From contig NC_051450.1 of assembly GCF_001649575.2 (NCBI RefSeq), positions 15,407,654 to 15,471,653 on the forward strand: a DNA stretch of 64,000 bases, given 5' to 3'. Source of the DNA: Kryptolebias marmoratus (Eukaryota; Chordata; Actinopteri; Cyprinodontiformes; Rivulidae). Positions 22,835 through 34,890 of the stretch are shown piece after piece. The translations under genes were made by a program, and so were the position numbers. The stretch's first letter is position 1. Each line of letters starts with the position of its first letter. The notes under the pieces were generated by a model. It saw nothing but the letters and a program-made list of their open reading frames with translations, made no database searches and was not told where the DNA came from.

Positions 22835-25800
22835 TCAGACTTTCACAGACTCCATCACAGACAACTTCATGGCTTCCTCCATCAGCTGATTGTCCGTAAA
22901 TGTAGCAGGGGGTTCTGGGATGGATTCCGAAAGGCCGATCAGAGACTCCAGGAGGCAGGTCCCCGGGTCACTCGCTGCAGGAAAACTGGGGTAACTAGGC
23001 AACTGAAACTGGAAATAGTTGTCCATGTGCTCATATTCCTTAAGGGAGTTGTAAAGAGAGGTGGGCCCCAAACACGGGAAGCCATCAAAGAACTCCAGGT
23101 CTGACTCAGACGAGAGGCTCAGGTCCATGTTGTAGCTCGCCGTGCGGTCAATGGTGGGGGAGGGGGTGTGTGGCACACTGCTACTGTGAAATAGGGCGTT
23201 TCCCTGGTTGGCGTTCTCATCCAAAAATTCTGAAATGGCTGTAGCTCGATTGTCTGTAAGACTGTCCACAGAGTCCAACAGTGCAGCATCTATATTGTCA
23301 TTCTCATCTGCAAAGTCCACCATGCTAAAGCTACTGAACGCCTCTGTGGATGGCTGCTGTTTTACTTGCTGTTGATCTGAGCAACAAGTGTTTTTGCTGT
23401 TCTTGTCCCCGCACTCTCCGCTCTCTGTGTCGCTGAAACACAATATCCGGCTCAGGCCTTTCTCGTCTACGTCCAGTGGGCTGTGATGCTGGATCTCGCC
23501 TGCTTCGGAGTCCTCGCTCTGACCTGAGGAGTCCGATAAGTCCGTCATGTCACTGCTGCAGGTGTTCTCTGCAACTGTTGCCAGCTCAGAGCTAAAAGGG
23601 AAGGAGGGCACCATTGGTAGGGAAGCGACCCCCGTAGTGTTCTCCTCCTCCTCTTCCTCTGTGCTGGACTGCTCCTCCAGCCTCTTCTCCAGCTCCAGCT
23701 TCATGATAGTGTGGATGTAATGCGTCTGTACCCGGGTGGAGTTGAACTCAATGCGACCCTCTGTGTTCCCGCAGCCATCTTTGGTGCAACCACAAGGGAA
23801 GGAGGAATGGTCCATCTGCAAGAAGCAAAAGGAAGAGGTGAAATCTTTTGTAATAGACACTCTCATTTGTATAATCTTTAGGCATACTTATGTGCTTGAA
23901 ATTTTAGGGGCTTTTTGGGTTCTTACCTGACATTTTATGCCAGCAAGGCTGCAGCTGCATGTCTCAGGCTCGCAGAAACCCTGGCAGTCGCAACCACAGT
24001 TCTCCCTGGAGATCCTCAAGTCATGTAGCTGCTTCTTCTCATCCTTGTCAATCTTCTTCACACCTGCTGCTTTGAGCAGTGCATAGCGCTGTTTAGATGG
24101 GTAAGGCTGGAGGAAGGAGCCCTCTTCCAGGTTGGCTCCACTGATGTCGATGTCCTGCTCTGGGATGTCGTCCAGCGTCAGCCGATCCGCCTCCTCGTTT
24201 TCTTGGGTTCCATTCTTTGTCAGCTGAGGTAAAAAAACAGCAACCATGTTTAATTGCCAAGTTGCTGAAGGGAATGACTTTTAGCTCAATTGATTTTAGA
24301 TTCAAGTATTTCTCACCTTCTGTTTCAGAGCTTCCAGCTTCTCTTCCCTGAGTCTGTTGATGAGTTTTTCTCTCCGCAGGACCCGCTGCTCCGCGGCAAA
24401 CTCTGCAAGCGTGTATGTGTGAAGTGCACTGTGGCGCTGCACCATGCCTAAAGTACAGCCTCCTCGACTGGGAACGCTGGTGAAGCCCTGACACCGAGGG
24501 AAGGAGAACACAGTCACCTGGTCGAACGTCACATTGCCTCGCCTCACCCTCTTGGATTTCTTGAGGATGGATGTTGCTGTAGATAGAAAAAAAAAACACC
24601 AGGTCAAAATACAAACCTTCCAAACAAGAGTGATCTTTTAGAGAAGGCCGATGCTGCATTCTTTTCGGCCACTAGGTGGCACAACGCCCCACTCTGTGTG
24701 CAAATGCTACTGAATAGATTGTAAAAGGACACCCTTCTGATTCATTGCCCTGGCCTCATCATGTACCCAATTAAATGATACTGCCAACAGGAGTCCAACA
24801 CACTTGCATCCTGTTAGGTGAAACCTAAACTACTGGGAGTCCCATTGAGCTTTGTTTTTCGTGTTAGTGTGCAACTAAAGGGGCCCAGCCCAGGAATTCT
24901 TTTTTTATAGAACAGTGGAGGAAGTAGAACAGCACAGAACATAAGGTAATGCTCGGGGCTTCCAAGTGAGGTAGAAGGAGGAAGTACAACTCTCTATCCA
25001 TCAGCGGATAGCTGACAACCAGGCCCAAGAACGATTGTGTGTTTGCTGAACAATTCAGGATCTACATCTATGAGCTACCTTTCCATACCCAGAGAAATGC
25101 CATAAAAACATAATGAGAACTCAAGTGGAACCACATGTTGAAGACAAACCTCTAAAAAACTTCCTCCACCCAGGAATTTTAAACTTTTGAGCCTCACTTG
25201 AAAAAGAGAAGAAACATTTTCTTTGCACAGGCTCAAGCTGTGATCTTTTGTTTAAAGAAAAGTTTGGTAATCTCCTATCCATATGGTGGCTATTACCATT
25301 GTTGTGTGGAAGGAAACTCTGAAGAATCCTTGTAGAAACCCAAGTGGCCGTCTTGTGACACACTCTGAATGTCTAGCATTTTAAAAAAGTTGGACGAGAA
25401 AATTAGCAAACCAGGTGTGATAATTGAACCTCAAAAGGTAAAAGGAAAAAAGTAAACCTTTGTTCTATATGACATAAGCAGTGCACAATAGCTTCTCTGA
25501 GTTGTCTAATCTGCTGCCAGGGGTAATACAGATGAAACTAAATTCCCGGTTCAGCTCCACATCTATCAAATTCAGTCAGGTTTATGACACCCACATGAGA
25601 CAAATGACACCCTTCTCTGCTGCTTCTAAATAAAAAAAGCTTCACAGGCTGTTCTTCTCCTTTCACTTCACAATGGCAAACATCTTTCTGTCCAACATAA
25701 ACACCGGATCATAACAACCCACTCAATCAGCTCCTCTAGATGTATGTGCATGCCTCTATTCTTGATTGCCCCCCCCCAACACACACACCTTTTTCTTTTT

Positions 25801-26555
25801 CTCCCCCTTCACCAAGCTTCTTTCAGCACCTGTGTTGGGTGTACGCCCAGGTTTCAGACAAGGCGCTGTGTGTTCCCGGCCTTGGCAACCTGCCACGCTT
25901 CTCCTCCTGGCTTCCTGCCTCGCCGTCCTGGAAAGCTCACAACGCTTGCCCTTCTCCTGTGCAACACAATCCCTGTCCGACCCGTCCCCCGGTTCCCTAA
26001 AGACCAACTGGCGCACCCAGGTCCAGACGGAAACACCCTGAAGCAACATGACCTAAATCTCTGAAGGGAAGGTGTCAATCTGTAATGTTCAGGGAGGGAG
26101 GTGGAGATGGAACCAAGGTGAGCAGCCCCTGCATAATACGATTAGCAGTTTTGCAGCTTTAGGGCATGAAATCAAAAGAGTTATTCATTGCAGATGTCTG
26201 AAATCATTTCTACTGTGTTTCATGAGCTGCCAGCTAGATAAATTGCTTAACCTTTTTCTCCTTTTTTTATGGATTGTTATCGGAGCTTCAGAGGATGTCT
26301 GAGACAAGATTTAAAATTAAAAACGAGCGTCTATCATCCGGTATTTCTATGATACGCTGTCACAGAGAGAAGACACTCACTGTTGAAATTTGTTGCCGGG
26401 GAGCTGGGGTTGCTGGGAGTGGAATCCAGAGTGTCAGAGTAGCAGCTCTCCCCCTCCGAGTCCCAGCCTGAGCAGGCAGAGGAGAGGGAAGAGGGTGAGG
26501 AGTAGCACGGGTCCTCATCCACCTCCTCAAACTTCCTCTTGAGAAGCCCACTCAT
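22835..26555 (-). CDS. csrnp1: Cysteine/serine-rich nuclear protein 1 (AXUD1)
   Basis: Nuclear transcriptional activator of the CSRNP family; the mammalian gene is an immediate-early, AXIN1-inducible gene. Coding exons 26381-26555, 24317-24576, 23927-24223 and 22835-23815 join in phase to 1713 bp and 570 residues, close to human CSRNP1 at about 589. The N-terminus, [16 protein letters not shown], is a basic patch followed by Ser-rich sequence, typical of the family. Residues about 66-145 hold the conserved [17 protein letters not shown] and [12 protein letters not shown] blocks. The Cys-rich domain, [16 protein letters not shown] onward to [10 protein letters not shown], spans roughly residues 221-260 and crosses the exon 3/4 junction. 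The long last exon encodes an acidic Ser/Glu-rich C-terminus expected to carry transactivation function. The ATG at 26555 is preceded by an acceptor at 26573/26574, so the 5' UTR is split. Confidence 0.95.
24669..24681 (+). promoter_or_regulatory. CTCF-like core motif in csrnp1 intron
   Basis: CCACTAGGTGGCA matches the CTCF core closely. It lies in the intron 93 bp upstream (in gene direction) of coding exon 2. Motif match only. Confidence 0.45.
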
Positions 26556-28471
26556 GGCGTCGGTGCGAACAATCTGCAGGAAAAAAAAAAGAGCATAGAG
26601 AAGGTTTAGAAAAGAGAAGGTTTAGCCAATTAGCTACACTTTTTGCAAAAAGGATTCAAGCTTTATCCGAAGAATTGAACAAACTAAGTATTCGTGTTTT
26701 GCACTAAAGTTTCCGTACAAACACAGGACTTGTACAGTGCCAGAGCTACCGTCGAGTCCTCATGTGACAAAATCCAAGTGTCATGCTGCTCTCAGATGAG
26801 GACTCCCATGGCACAGGAAGCAATCAATCATTCCTATTTGCCTATGTCAACAATTAGTGCACCCTTCACCCTGCTACAAATCCCATCAGCTCAGCAAATG
26901 AATCGATTAGAAAAAAAGACCCAACAAAGGCGACCCAATCATCTAACGACAGACATTTCTGCCATTCTCTCGAATCAGCCATTTTAACCAAAGAGAAATC
27001 GGCCACTTGTCTTGTTTATGTATATGCAACATATGCCAAGAGGAAGTTTTTGTGTTATTTAACTGTTTCTTCCCAGTTCGTATGAGCAAGTATGCCTCAT
27101 ATCTGTAATATAAGAGTTTCAGCTGATGTGTTTCATTTCTTTTTCAGTCAGTTAATGAGTAGCTCAAAACTCGAGCGATTCCAGGAAAAAAAAAAGAGTT
27201 TAGAAAATGGACCCATGATGTGAAAAATGAACATGGTTGGCTGAAAAGGAATTTGGATTATGATGGGTTACACATGTAGCTCCTCACACTCTGGGAGGGT
27301 GACTGCGTCTACTAGGCAAGATGGGGTCATAATCATCATCATCAGAGTCTGACCTTCTGCTGGCCTGAACTAGGAGGCGTGGAGTGAGGAAGGAAGTGAG
27401 GGGAGTGGGAAGGCATGACTGGGCCCTGGTCCAGGACAGACACTCCCTCCGATGATGTGGGATGGGAAAAGAGGGTTTTTTTTACTTTACGTCAAAGAAA
27501 AGATTATTTCACCATCAAACTGTTCTCTGACTTCCTAATTACTTACAGCTCCTCAATGTTTTGATTATTTTCAGCCAGGATTGTTCAAATACTGTCATGG
27601 CAATACCTACAATCAAAAGTCTTTTTATACATATATATCTAAATTAAAGATCTTTGAATTTAAGTCTCACCAAAGTTTACTTTTGGTCAGGAAAAAAGCT
27701 CAGACACACAAACACTGAGCTGTCACGTCAACAACCTCCTGTAAACTCAGTCTTAAGCTCTTTAATGTGCCCGAGGCAAGACACAACCAGTCACTTTACA
27801 GGAACTTCCACTCCATGTGTGACCTCCATGCACGCCTCGTCTTGTCCGAATGTTACACCAGAGTCAGCACTCCAAGAAAAAAAAGAAAAAGAAAAAAAAT
27901 TACAAAAGAAAAACTAAGCAGGCGTTTGTTCGGCCTGCTGCAGTAGGTAATTATGCGAAAGCAGACAAAGATAAAGATGCTGGAGTCAAGGGCAAAAGGC
28001 AGACACCTTCGTGCGGCCAGCGTTATTGTTATTGCTGCACTCAGATACTGTTGTCTCCATCACACGCATGATAAATGAATCACCTTGCAATAGGTCAGGC
28101 CGGCTCATACTCCCAACAAAAACACAAAGCACAAAAAAGCCTTCCAATAGGCAGTAGCCACCACTCCAGTGCATTACATTACAGATCAAAAGAGAAAATA
28201 AGCCACTAAACTCTCCATCCGCGAATGTACTTAAGCGCAAAATAATCTCCAAATGCCTCCTCATATCACAGCAGGGGATTTGCATTGAAACAATTTGCGA
28301 GCACCTGGACGCAGCATCTGTTGCTCACTTGTCGGACAACATGTGTGTTCCAAATGCTGCAACCTAATATCTCCATGTAAAAAAAAAAGAAAGAAAGAAA
28401 AGGGAGCACACATAGGCTCACCTTACCATCATTTCCACCCCCAATTCTCTGGAAAAAAAAAAAAAAAAAAA

Positions 28472-28636
28472 NNNNNNNNNNNNNNNNNNNNNNNNNNNNN
28501 NNNNNNNNNNNNNNNNNNNNNNNNNNNNNNNNNNNNNNNNNNNNNNNNNNNNNNNNNNNNNNNNNNNNNNNNNNNNNNNNNNNNNNNNNNNNNNNNNNNN
28601 NNNNNNNNNNNNNNNNNNNNNNNNNNNNNNNNNNNN
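28472..28636. other. Assembly gap (165 N)
   Basis: A run of N, bordered by a 19-base A tract (28453-28471) and a 9-base G tract (28637-28645). It lies in the putative first intron of csrnp1, so no known coding sequence is lost. Homopolymers at both edges suggest a hard-to-sequence simple repeat. Confidence 0.98.
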
Positions 28637-30553
28637 GGGGGGGGGAGCAGTGGTGTCAGAACTGGGTCATTGTCTCCTGACTGCAGTCTACCTGACACAT
28701 TGATTTGTTAATCCTGTTCAACGGGCAGAAACAATGGCGAGAGGTTAATCCTGGAAAGGGGACGGCTTGTAGTCAATCTTGAGCTTCTCAGCCGCTGCAG
28801 CCATAGAGCAAGGGCCAAGAGGAGAGAGAGGATGGAGCAGGAGGAACTGGGGGGGGTTTAAACAGACATGACTCATTTGCAAAAGGGTGGAAGGGAATAG
28901 GGAGGAGAAAACAGAACAAAGATGAAAAAGAGAGGCACCCAGAGCAGCGCGAGCTCCTGGAGAAGCCCTTTGAGTGTCTGCTCTAAATGGAGAATGGATG
29001 TGATCGGACAGCTGAGCCAACGAGAACGAGAGAGAGGCAGCACGGCATGTTTTCACTAAATTATGCATCGCTGTCATTCCATCAAGCGCACACAGTCAGA
29101 CAGATAAAGGACGCAGCCACCGAGGTGCTCCCCAGCCAGTTGTCACAGAGTTGGGGAAGATAAATCTCGGGCGAGGAGATTTGTCACCAGAAGTACTACA
29201 CAAATCAAAATTCAGCTACGGGATGTCCACGGGACTTCAGAGTCCCTTATCTTATCTGGAACCAGAATTTAAAGACATTATTGTATATTATTTGGACAGT
29301 TTACATCAGGATGTAAACAATGAGTTGCAACAACATACAATCCCTGCCTTTAGTTTATCCCAATTTACCTCAAAGAATCAATTGCAATAGATATGTACAA
29401 TCAAAGCCACAAAAAAAAAGCTTTTTCCATGCACATTGCTGATTATACAGAGATGTTAACCAGCAGGCTGTTTAAACTGCCCCCCCCCCGTGCCTTGCAG
29501 CCTGACAGGACAAGTCACAGTTGACTTTGCCCCCTTGTTCTGCCTGTCCAGCCCCTTTGCAGCTGATAACAGCGTGGGTGGGAGCGACAACTTCTGCTAA
29601 TCTTGGCCCGCCGAGAGCATTTACATGGCACACTGACAACCTCACAGTGTCTGAATGACTGACTGAGTGCTCATAAAATGTGATAATGATGAGCCTGGGA
29701 GTTGTATGTGTGTGTGTACGCGTGTGTGTGCAGTCATGTCTGGGCAGGTCATCCCCCTCCCCTGCAGCCTTTGAGGTATCGTGCACCTCCATCTCTGAGG
29801 TAATTGATAAGAGCTCCAGAGATGTCGGTGGGCTGATCCTCTGTTCCCCGCACAGCTGGGTAAAAACAAAACAAAGCAGGAAAAAAAAAAAAAAAAAACC
29901 TCTGGCTTATTACTCAAAGCCAGCTGTCAGTCAGGAGTGCTCCACCTGCTGGAGCAGAGCGGCCAGAGCGCCTGTTTTCTTCTCTATGAGCCTGTTGTTC
30001 TCAAAAAGGCTCGCCACGGCTATGCCACAGAAACATTCTGTTCTCTCACCCTGTGCACACTCGGAGTCCAAAAAAAATGAGAGGTAGTGGGAAGGAGGAG
30101 GACGGGTTGTACAAAACAAATAAATAATGTCATGTCTCCAGGCCACAGGAATTCCACTCTGGCAGCAATACTCCAGCTGTAACAGTGGGAGAAGAACATG
30201 AGGCTCTATCTAACCCAGATGTGTTCTCTGCTGCTAACCACTGGAAAGTCTTACTCCCTTAAAGGCATCTGAGCAAACCTCCTTTTCCTACAGCCGCACC
30301 TGACTGGTTATTGTGGGCCCTGAAAGGCCACATCGCAGAGACACGCTTAGTTAATTCAGACAAATGCGGGGAAATAAAAACAGCAAACTTGAGGCAATCC
30401 GCTCTGGAAGTTTGTGTGTGGAGGAAGGGAGAGGAGGAGGGTTCAGGGGTCGTGCTCCAGTCTGGGACACTTGCTGTATGGAATGCTGGGAGAGGACAAA
30501 GCCAGATGGGAGCTCTCTGCTGCTGTGTTCAAGACTGTCAGCAGGCTCCCTGT

Positions 30554-30578
30554 TCCTCCTCCTCCTCCTCCTCCTCCA
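30554..30578. repeat. (CTC)n trinucleotide repeat
   Basis: About eight CCT/CTC units in the csrnp1 first intron. Open frames over it encode Ser, Pro or Glu runs and are not genes. Confidence 0.85.
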
Positions 30579-31358
30579 GGCACAAAAGCTGATGGGGCCA
30601 TCCTGCATGACCGAAATGAAGCAGGCACAGACAACCTTGTCTGAACCCAGCTCTCTGCTGCTGCCTCCTCTCCCAGCTGGGAAGATAGATACCAGAAGTG
30701 TGCACGGGCTTCCTGAGGTTGTGAAACACGAAAAGAAAAAAAAAAACAACAGCAGTGCACAGGAAGCGGCCATCCAGATTATCTAGGCTTTGTGACAGCT
30801 GCAAGCGCCACACGGTTAACTGAAGACAAGATCACATGATGGACATGAGGAAGTTAAAGGGATGATGCTTGCTGTGGGAGAAATTCTCTCTAATATTACA
30901 AAGAGCTTATGTTAATGAACCAGTCAGGTATTATATTTAGGGTTTTGGAAAAAAATATATATATGAGAATTTGGTAGAAAAGAGGTGATAGAGTTATTTA
31001 ACATGTCTGCACAATAATGGGAAATACATGGCTTCTCGGTAAACAAAGGATCATTCAGCTCTGATTCAAGAAAACATGATTCCAAAAATGATCCGGATGA
31101 GGTCGCGCTAGAGACGACTAAACTATTTGTGTGGGGGGAAAAAAATAATAATAAAGACCTCTGACAAGCATAGCTGAAAATAAAAGACACTACTCACGCA
31201 GAGAGAATAACAAGCAAAGAAAGACATGCGAGTGCGCACGGCTGCCTTTTGGAAAAGAGATATCAAATCAGCGTAAACTTTACGGTCAGAAAGGAATCAT
31301 TATGGAGGTGGAGATACCCACATGCTGCTCTGGAAAAAAACTGTTTGCTCCCACAATA

Positions 31359-31395
31359 AGAGAGAGAGAGAGAGAGGGAGAGAAGGGGGGGGGGT
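31359..31395. repeat. (AG)n tract followed by poly(G)
   Basis: Nine AG units grade into a run of G, forming a polypurine stretch in the csrnp1 first intron. Confidence 0.85.
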
Positions 31396-31535
31396 CACAT
31401 TTAGAGCGCACCTGGCTCTCTCCTCGTCATGCAGCCACCTGCACAAGAGGGGGGCCAAATCTATCCAAAATCTATCCAATCAATCAAAGATCACTTATCA
31501 GATCTGATCCAGACCTGCCAATTTTTTTTTATTTT

Positions 31536-31556
31536 GGGGGGGTTGGGGGGGGGGGA
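31536..31556 (+). repeat. G-rich tract with G-quadruplex potential
   Basis: Seven G, TT, then eleven G. It lies about 640 bp inside csrnp1 intron 1 from the proposed first exon, with the G strand being the template strand of the gene. Quadruplex formation is inference. Confidence 0.5.
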
Positions 31557-32196
31557 GTGCAAGCCCCCCTCCCTCCAGCCATTCCTCGTGATTAATGCTA
31601 ATTCTAATGACAGCAGCCCCGTCAGCTGTGCGCGCGCGGATGTAGTGCCTTCAAGAGTTACAAGAGGCGCACCAGCACCGCTGAAAACCAGAAAGGTGAC
31701 CAACTCCGGGTACACAAAGCCGAGCTCCTCAACAGTTCACAGAAATAAACCCACCGCCACGGGAACACCCGGGATCCTCGCGCTGCCTGAGCCCCCCTAA
31801 GTTTTAATTAACCCAAATAAGCGGCAATCAAAGCGATATCCAGTGAGAGCATTAATGAAAAAGCAGTAAATGAATGAATGAGGCGAGTTGCTGGACTCGA
31901 CTCATTAGCAGTTTTTTTAAAAAATCATTATTGCCAAAACTGATATGAAAATAATGACTTTAACAAGACTGCCAGCACAATCAAATCGGCCAACTTGAGC
32001 GTTCCCGAAGAAGTCCCGCACAAAAAGCCCTGAAATTAACTCGTCACTCAATTCCTCACACGGCAGGGTGTTTAATAAGTCCGATACGCAGGGGAAAACA
32101 TTTAAACTACTTCGCTCAACCCTTCGGCTGAGGTTAAAACACAAAATACAGCGATTGGAACAGCCAGGTCCCGGGTTCTGGGTGTAAAGCACTCAC

Positions 32197-32340
32197 CAGT
32201 CCAAGTGTCCGATCAGCATTAGGAATAAAACAAAAAAAAATCGGTTCGATGCAGTGGAAGTAATCCAAAATGGCACAGCGGAAAAATATAAAAAATGATA
32301 AAATAAAGCGTTTATCCTGGCGTATATAACCCCAGCTTTC
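32197..32340 (-). promoter_or_regulatory. Candidate csrnp1 non-coding exon 1 and TATA promoter
   Basis: The minus strand has ggttatatacgcc, with the TATA-like core at 32323-32329. Transcription would then start near 32295 and the first exon would end at the strong donor GTGAGT at 32191-32196, giving a non-coding exon of about 100 bases. Upstream (higher coordinates) the DNA turns GC-rich to about 32.63 kb and holds an EGR1-like gcgtgggc (minus strand, 32510-32517) and a CRE/AP-1-like tgacgca (plus strand, 32483-32489). These suit an immediate-early gene. Transcript evidence is lacking. Confidence 0.5.
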
Positions 32341-33189
32341 GGTGCTATTGTCTGCCCGTGTGTATGTGTGTGAGAGAGAGAGAGAGTGTGTGCGCCGTAC
32401 GGAGCTCTTCCCTTGTCTGTAGCAGACTGCCGAGAAGCGCAGCCTTTTTCGTCAGTGGAAAACTCCCTCCTGGCGTCTGGTGTGACGCAGGCGGTGACAC
32501 AGGGAGGCTGCCCACGCTGCTTCCTGCCCGTCCTGCTGCGTTCACTACCTGCGTGACAGGACGCTCATCCACCGCTTCACCTGTGTCATTGAACGCAACA
32601 CGCCACAGCCATTGCCGGGCGCTACTTAAACTATAAATACATAGATTATTTATTTATTTATTTCTGTCTGCGTCCAGGAATCCCTTTGATTTTTGTTCTT
32701 CTTCTCCCACAATTAAGACCTCGAAGAAGCATAATTTTTATTCAGATATTAGGACTATCATCTGCGTGTGGGACGTGGAGGGTAAAGCTGCATAATGGTG
32801 TGGCTTTTTTTTACCAGTTAAAGGAAAACACTGAGTAAGCTTTGTGAAATTATGACTCACTGATTTTTTTTTCTTTTTTTCTTCCAGCAAAGTACAAAAA
32901 AAGTTGTTTGGTTTGAGAGGAAACGATATCTTCTACTATAGCAAACCTACCACACAGCTGAGTTTAAATGAAGTCATGACATTAGTGACTAATAGGGCGT
33001 TTACATGAATTTTAAGCTCCACACACTTCCTTAAATGGACAACTCTTTAACTAACTGCCTATGTACTATTGATTAAATCCCCTTCCATAGTTTTGGACTG
33101 AGTTGTATGCAATTGGATGGGAATCTTAACCTGACTGAATTGCTGTACTGGAATCAAATTAACATTCCTTGAAGGAATTCACGTCGTCA

Positions 33190-33672
33190 CATTGCATGTC
33201 AAAGTATTATACAATGATCTTACACAATCTGCCAGTGCTCAAAATATGTGATGGAGATGACTCTTAGCTATGACCACGCCGAATTTTACCTCAATGCCTT
33301 TAAATTGGCTGAGGTATATCTATTTGTGTGTTTGCTGAGGTTAATTACCTGCGGGGGCCAACAGTTAAAGCTCAAATCTAAGGCAAAGATCTTGCACATT
33401 GAGCAGAGCTTGCAGTATGTGTTGTTAATGACTCTCAGCTACAACCGCGTCAAATTTTACTTTGATATCTGTCAAATTGACAGAATTATAGCTATTATTG
33501 TGTTTGATGAGGTCAGTGAGCTGTGGAGGCCATCTTGAATGGAACTGCCTCCACAAGTTAAACAGCTTTAGATGAGCATTCACTGAATACTTCCTGAAAG
33601 TTTCATTTAAATCAGTCTGGTGGTTCACGAGATATTTTGCTAACAGACAAAAAAACACACAGAGACACAAGC
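33190..33672 (+). repeat. Dispersed repeat family B, partial tandem copy
   Basis: Contains two related units, each with a string like atgactctcagctac..ccgc..aaattttac followed by a block such as tgtggaggccatcttgaat. It finishes with the family end gatattttgctaacagac and an A/C-rich tail. The same order of blocks recurs at 38175-38905 and, inverted, at 41875-42215 and 54035-54340. Confidence 0.65.
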
Positions 33673-34589
33673 AGTTAGATGATTGCTTGCCTTTCTTAGG
33701 GTTGAGTAATAATATATTGGACTTAATAAAGGAGCTGATCTGAAATGAACTGCATGTAATTGGACTTTACTAGAAGTGTTTTTGTTCTTCTGTAGCCTGA
33801 AATAACCTTTGTTTTCAGCTGGTGTTATATAAGTAAACTAAATTGAACAGTATTGAACTAAATGTCTGAATGTAATTGCACGTATTGGTACAATATGCCT
33901 GTTTTGTTGTTGTTTTAAAAAAAAGAATATTTTTAATGTAAATTATGTTTAAGCGTTAAACAAAGTGAAAGTGTAGACAAAAACAATGCTTCGCGGCATG
34001 TTTACGGAAACTGCATCTTAAAATAGCATGCAGTCATACTTCTGTAAAATTGTGACAATGACACGGTAAACCAGCGCTTGTGACCTTGTTTCTGCCCCTT
34101 CTTCCTCTTTTTTTTTTTTTTCTCTTCTTACCCGGACATCCAAGGCATTTTCAATAAATGCTTCAGGCGGTGATGTGACTGGCAGCAGGTTTTCTTTTTT
34201 TTTTCATCTCTGATGCAGTTTTATTTTCACTTGCAGAGACTCAAATTCTCAGTTTGTCAAAGCTGCTTCCCCCACAGACACACACGCACCCACACAGTGT
34301 CCTTTAATGCCGTGAGGTGTATTTTTTGTAATATTGGGAGTGGTGAGTAAATGGTCGGCTGATGTGCAGTACACTGTTTACTCTGTGGACCATGGAAAAC
34401 CACACAACTAATTACCATGCCATATCATTTTTGTTTAGTCTATACTTTCAAATTAAAGGGCAAAAATAACATGTTGTGTGGAGCTTAGTGTTTGGCTGTT
34501 TTAAGCCGTTGCTCAGCAGCTCCCAGAATGTCAAACTGAGTTCTTCTGTTGGAAAAGACAAAAAAAGAAATTAATTAAAAGCCTAGCGT

Positions 34590-34890
34590 ACCTTGAGGGA
34601 ATGCATATCACCCGACATCTTTCAGTTGTGGCTGTTTTGGTCAAACTTTGAAAATGTCATGCAATATCTTGAGATGTCACATTGAAAGTATGTATCAGCT
34701 ACTACAAAATCTAATTTCAGCTTAATATCTGTTAAACTGACATATAGCCATTGCCATTTTGTGTTAGTTAATGTTGATTAGTTATGGTGGCCATCTTGAA
34801 ATGGATTAGAAACCAATGGTTGATAAACTTGTAAGGTTTATTTTTTTCATAGTCACATAAATTGCTGTCATGAACTATTTTGTTTTCCGT
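34590..34890 (+). repeat. Dispersed repeat family B, 5'-end copy
   Basis: Starts with gggaatgcatatcacccg, the family B opening also seen at 38190. It goes on through gctgttttggtcaaac and tcatgcaatatcttgag to ggtggccatcttgaaatgga. The 3' terminal block is weak or missing. Confidence 0.65.

Larger units (their letters stand above)
26556..32196 (-). other. csrnp1 5' UTR segment and large first intron
   Basis: On the minus strand an acceptor, cctgcag, precedes position 26573. The 18 bases from 26573 to 26556 are therefore 5' UTR spliced onto an upstream exon. The best upstream donor is ACTG|GTGAGT at 32197/32196, so intron 1 would be about 5.6 kb. The interval contains an N gap, a (CTC)n run, (AG)n tracts and poly(G) tracts. 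No other exon is recognised in it. Confidence 0.5.

Noticed and set aside
24093..24659. 188-codon minus-strand open frame over csrnp1 exons 2-3
   Set aside because: It runs through the intron and in a different frame from the csrnp1 protein. The true frames give family motifs and correct splice phases.
28295..28711. Open frames of 138 and 89 codons at the N gap
   Set aside because: They exist only because N codons are read through; the real sequence is unknown.
29680..30087. 135-codon plus-strand frame
   Set aside because: Built over GT-rich and poly(A) sequence inside the csrnp1 intron, with no domain and no splice context.
30351..30813. Overlapping 140-codon frames on both strands with Ser, Pro or Glu runs
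   Set aside because: All are readings of the (CTC)n trinucleotide repeat; opposite-strand frames of equal length indicate composition, not coding.
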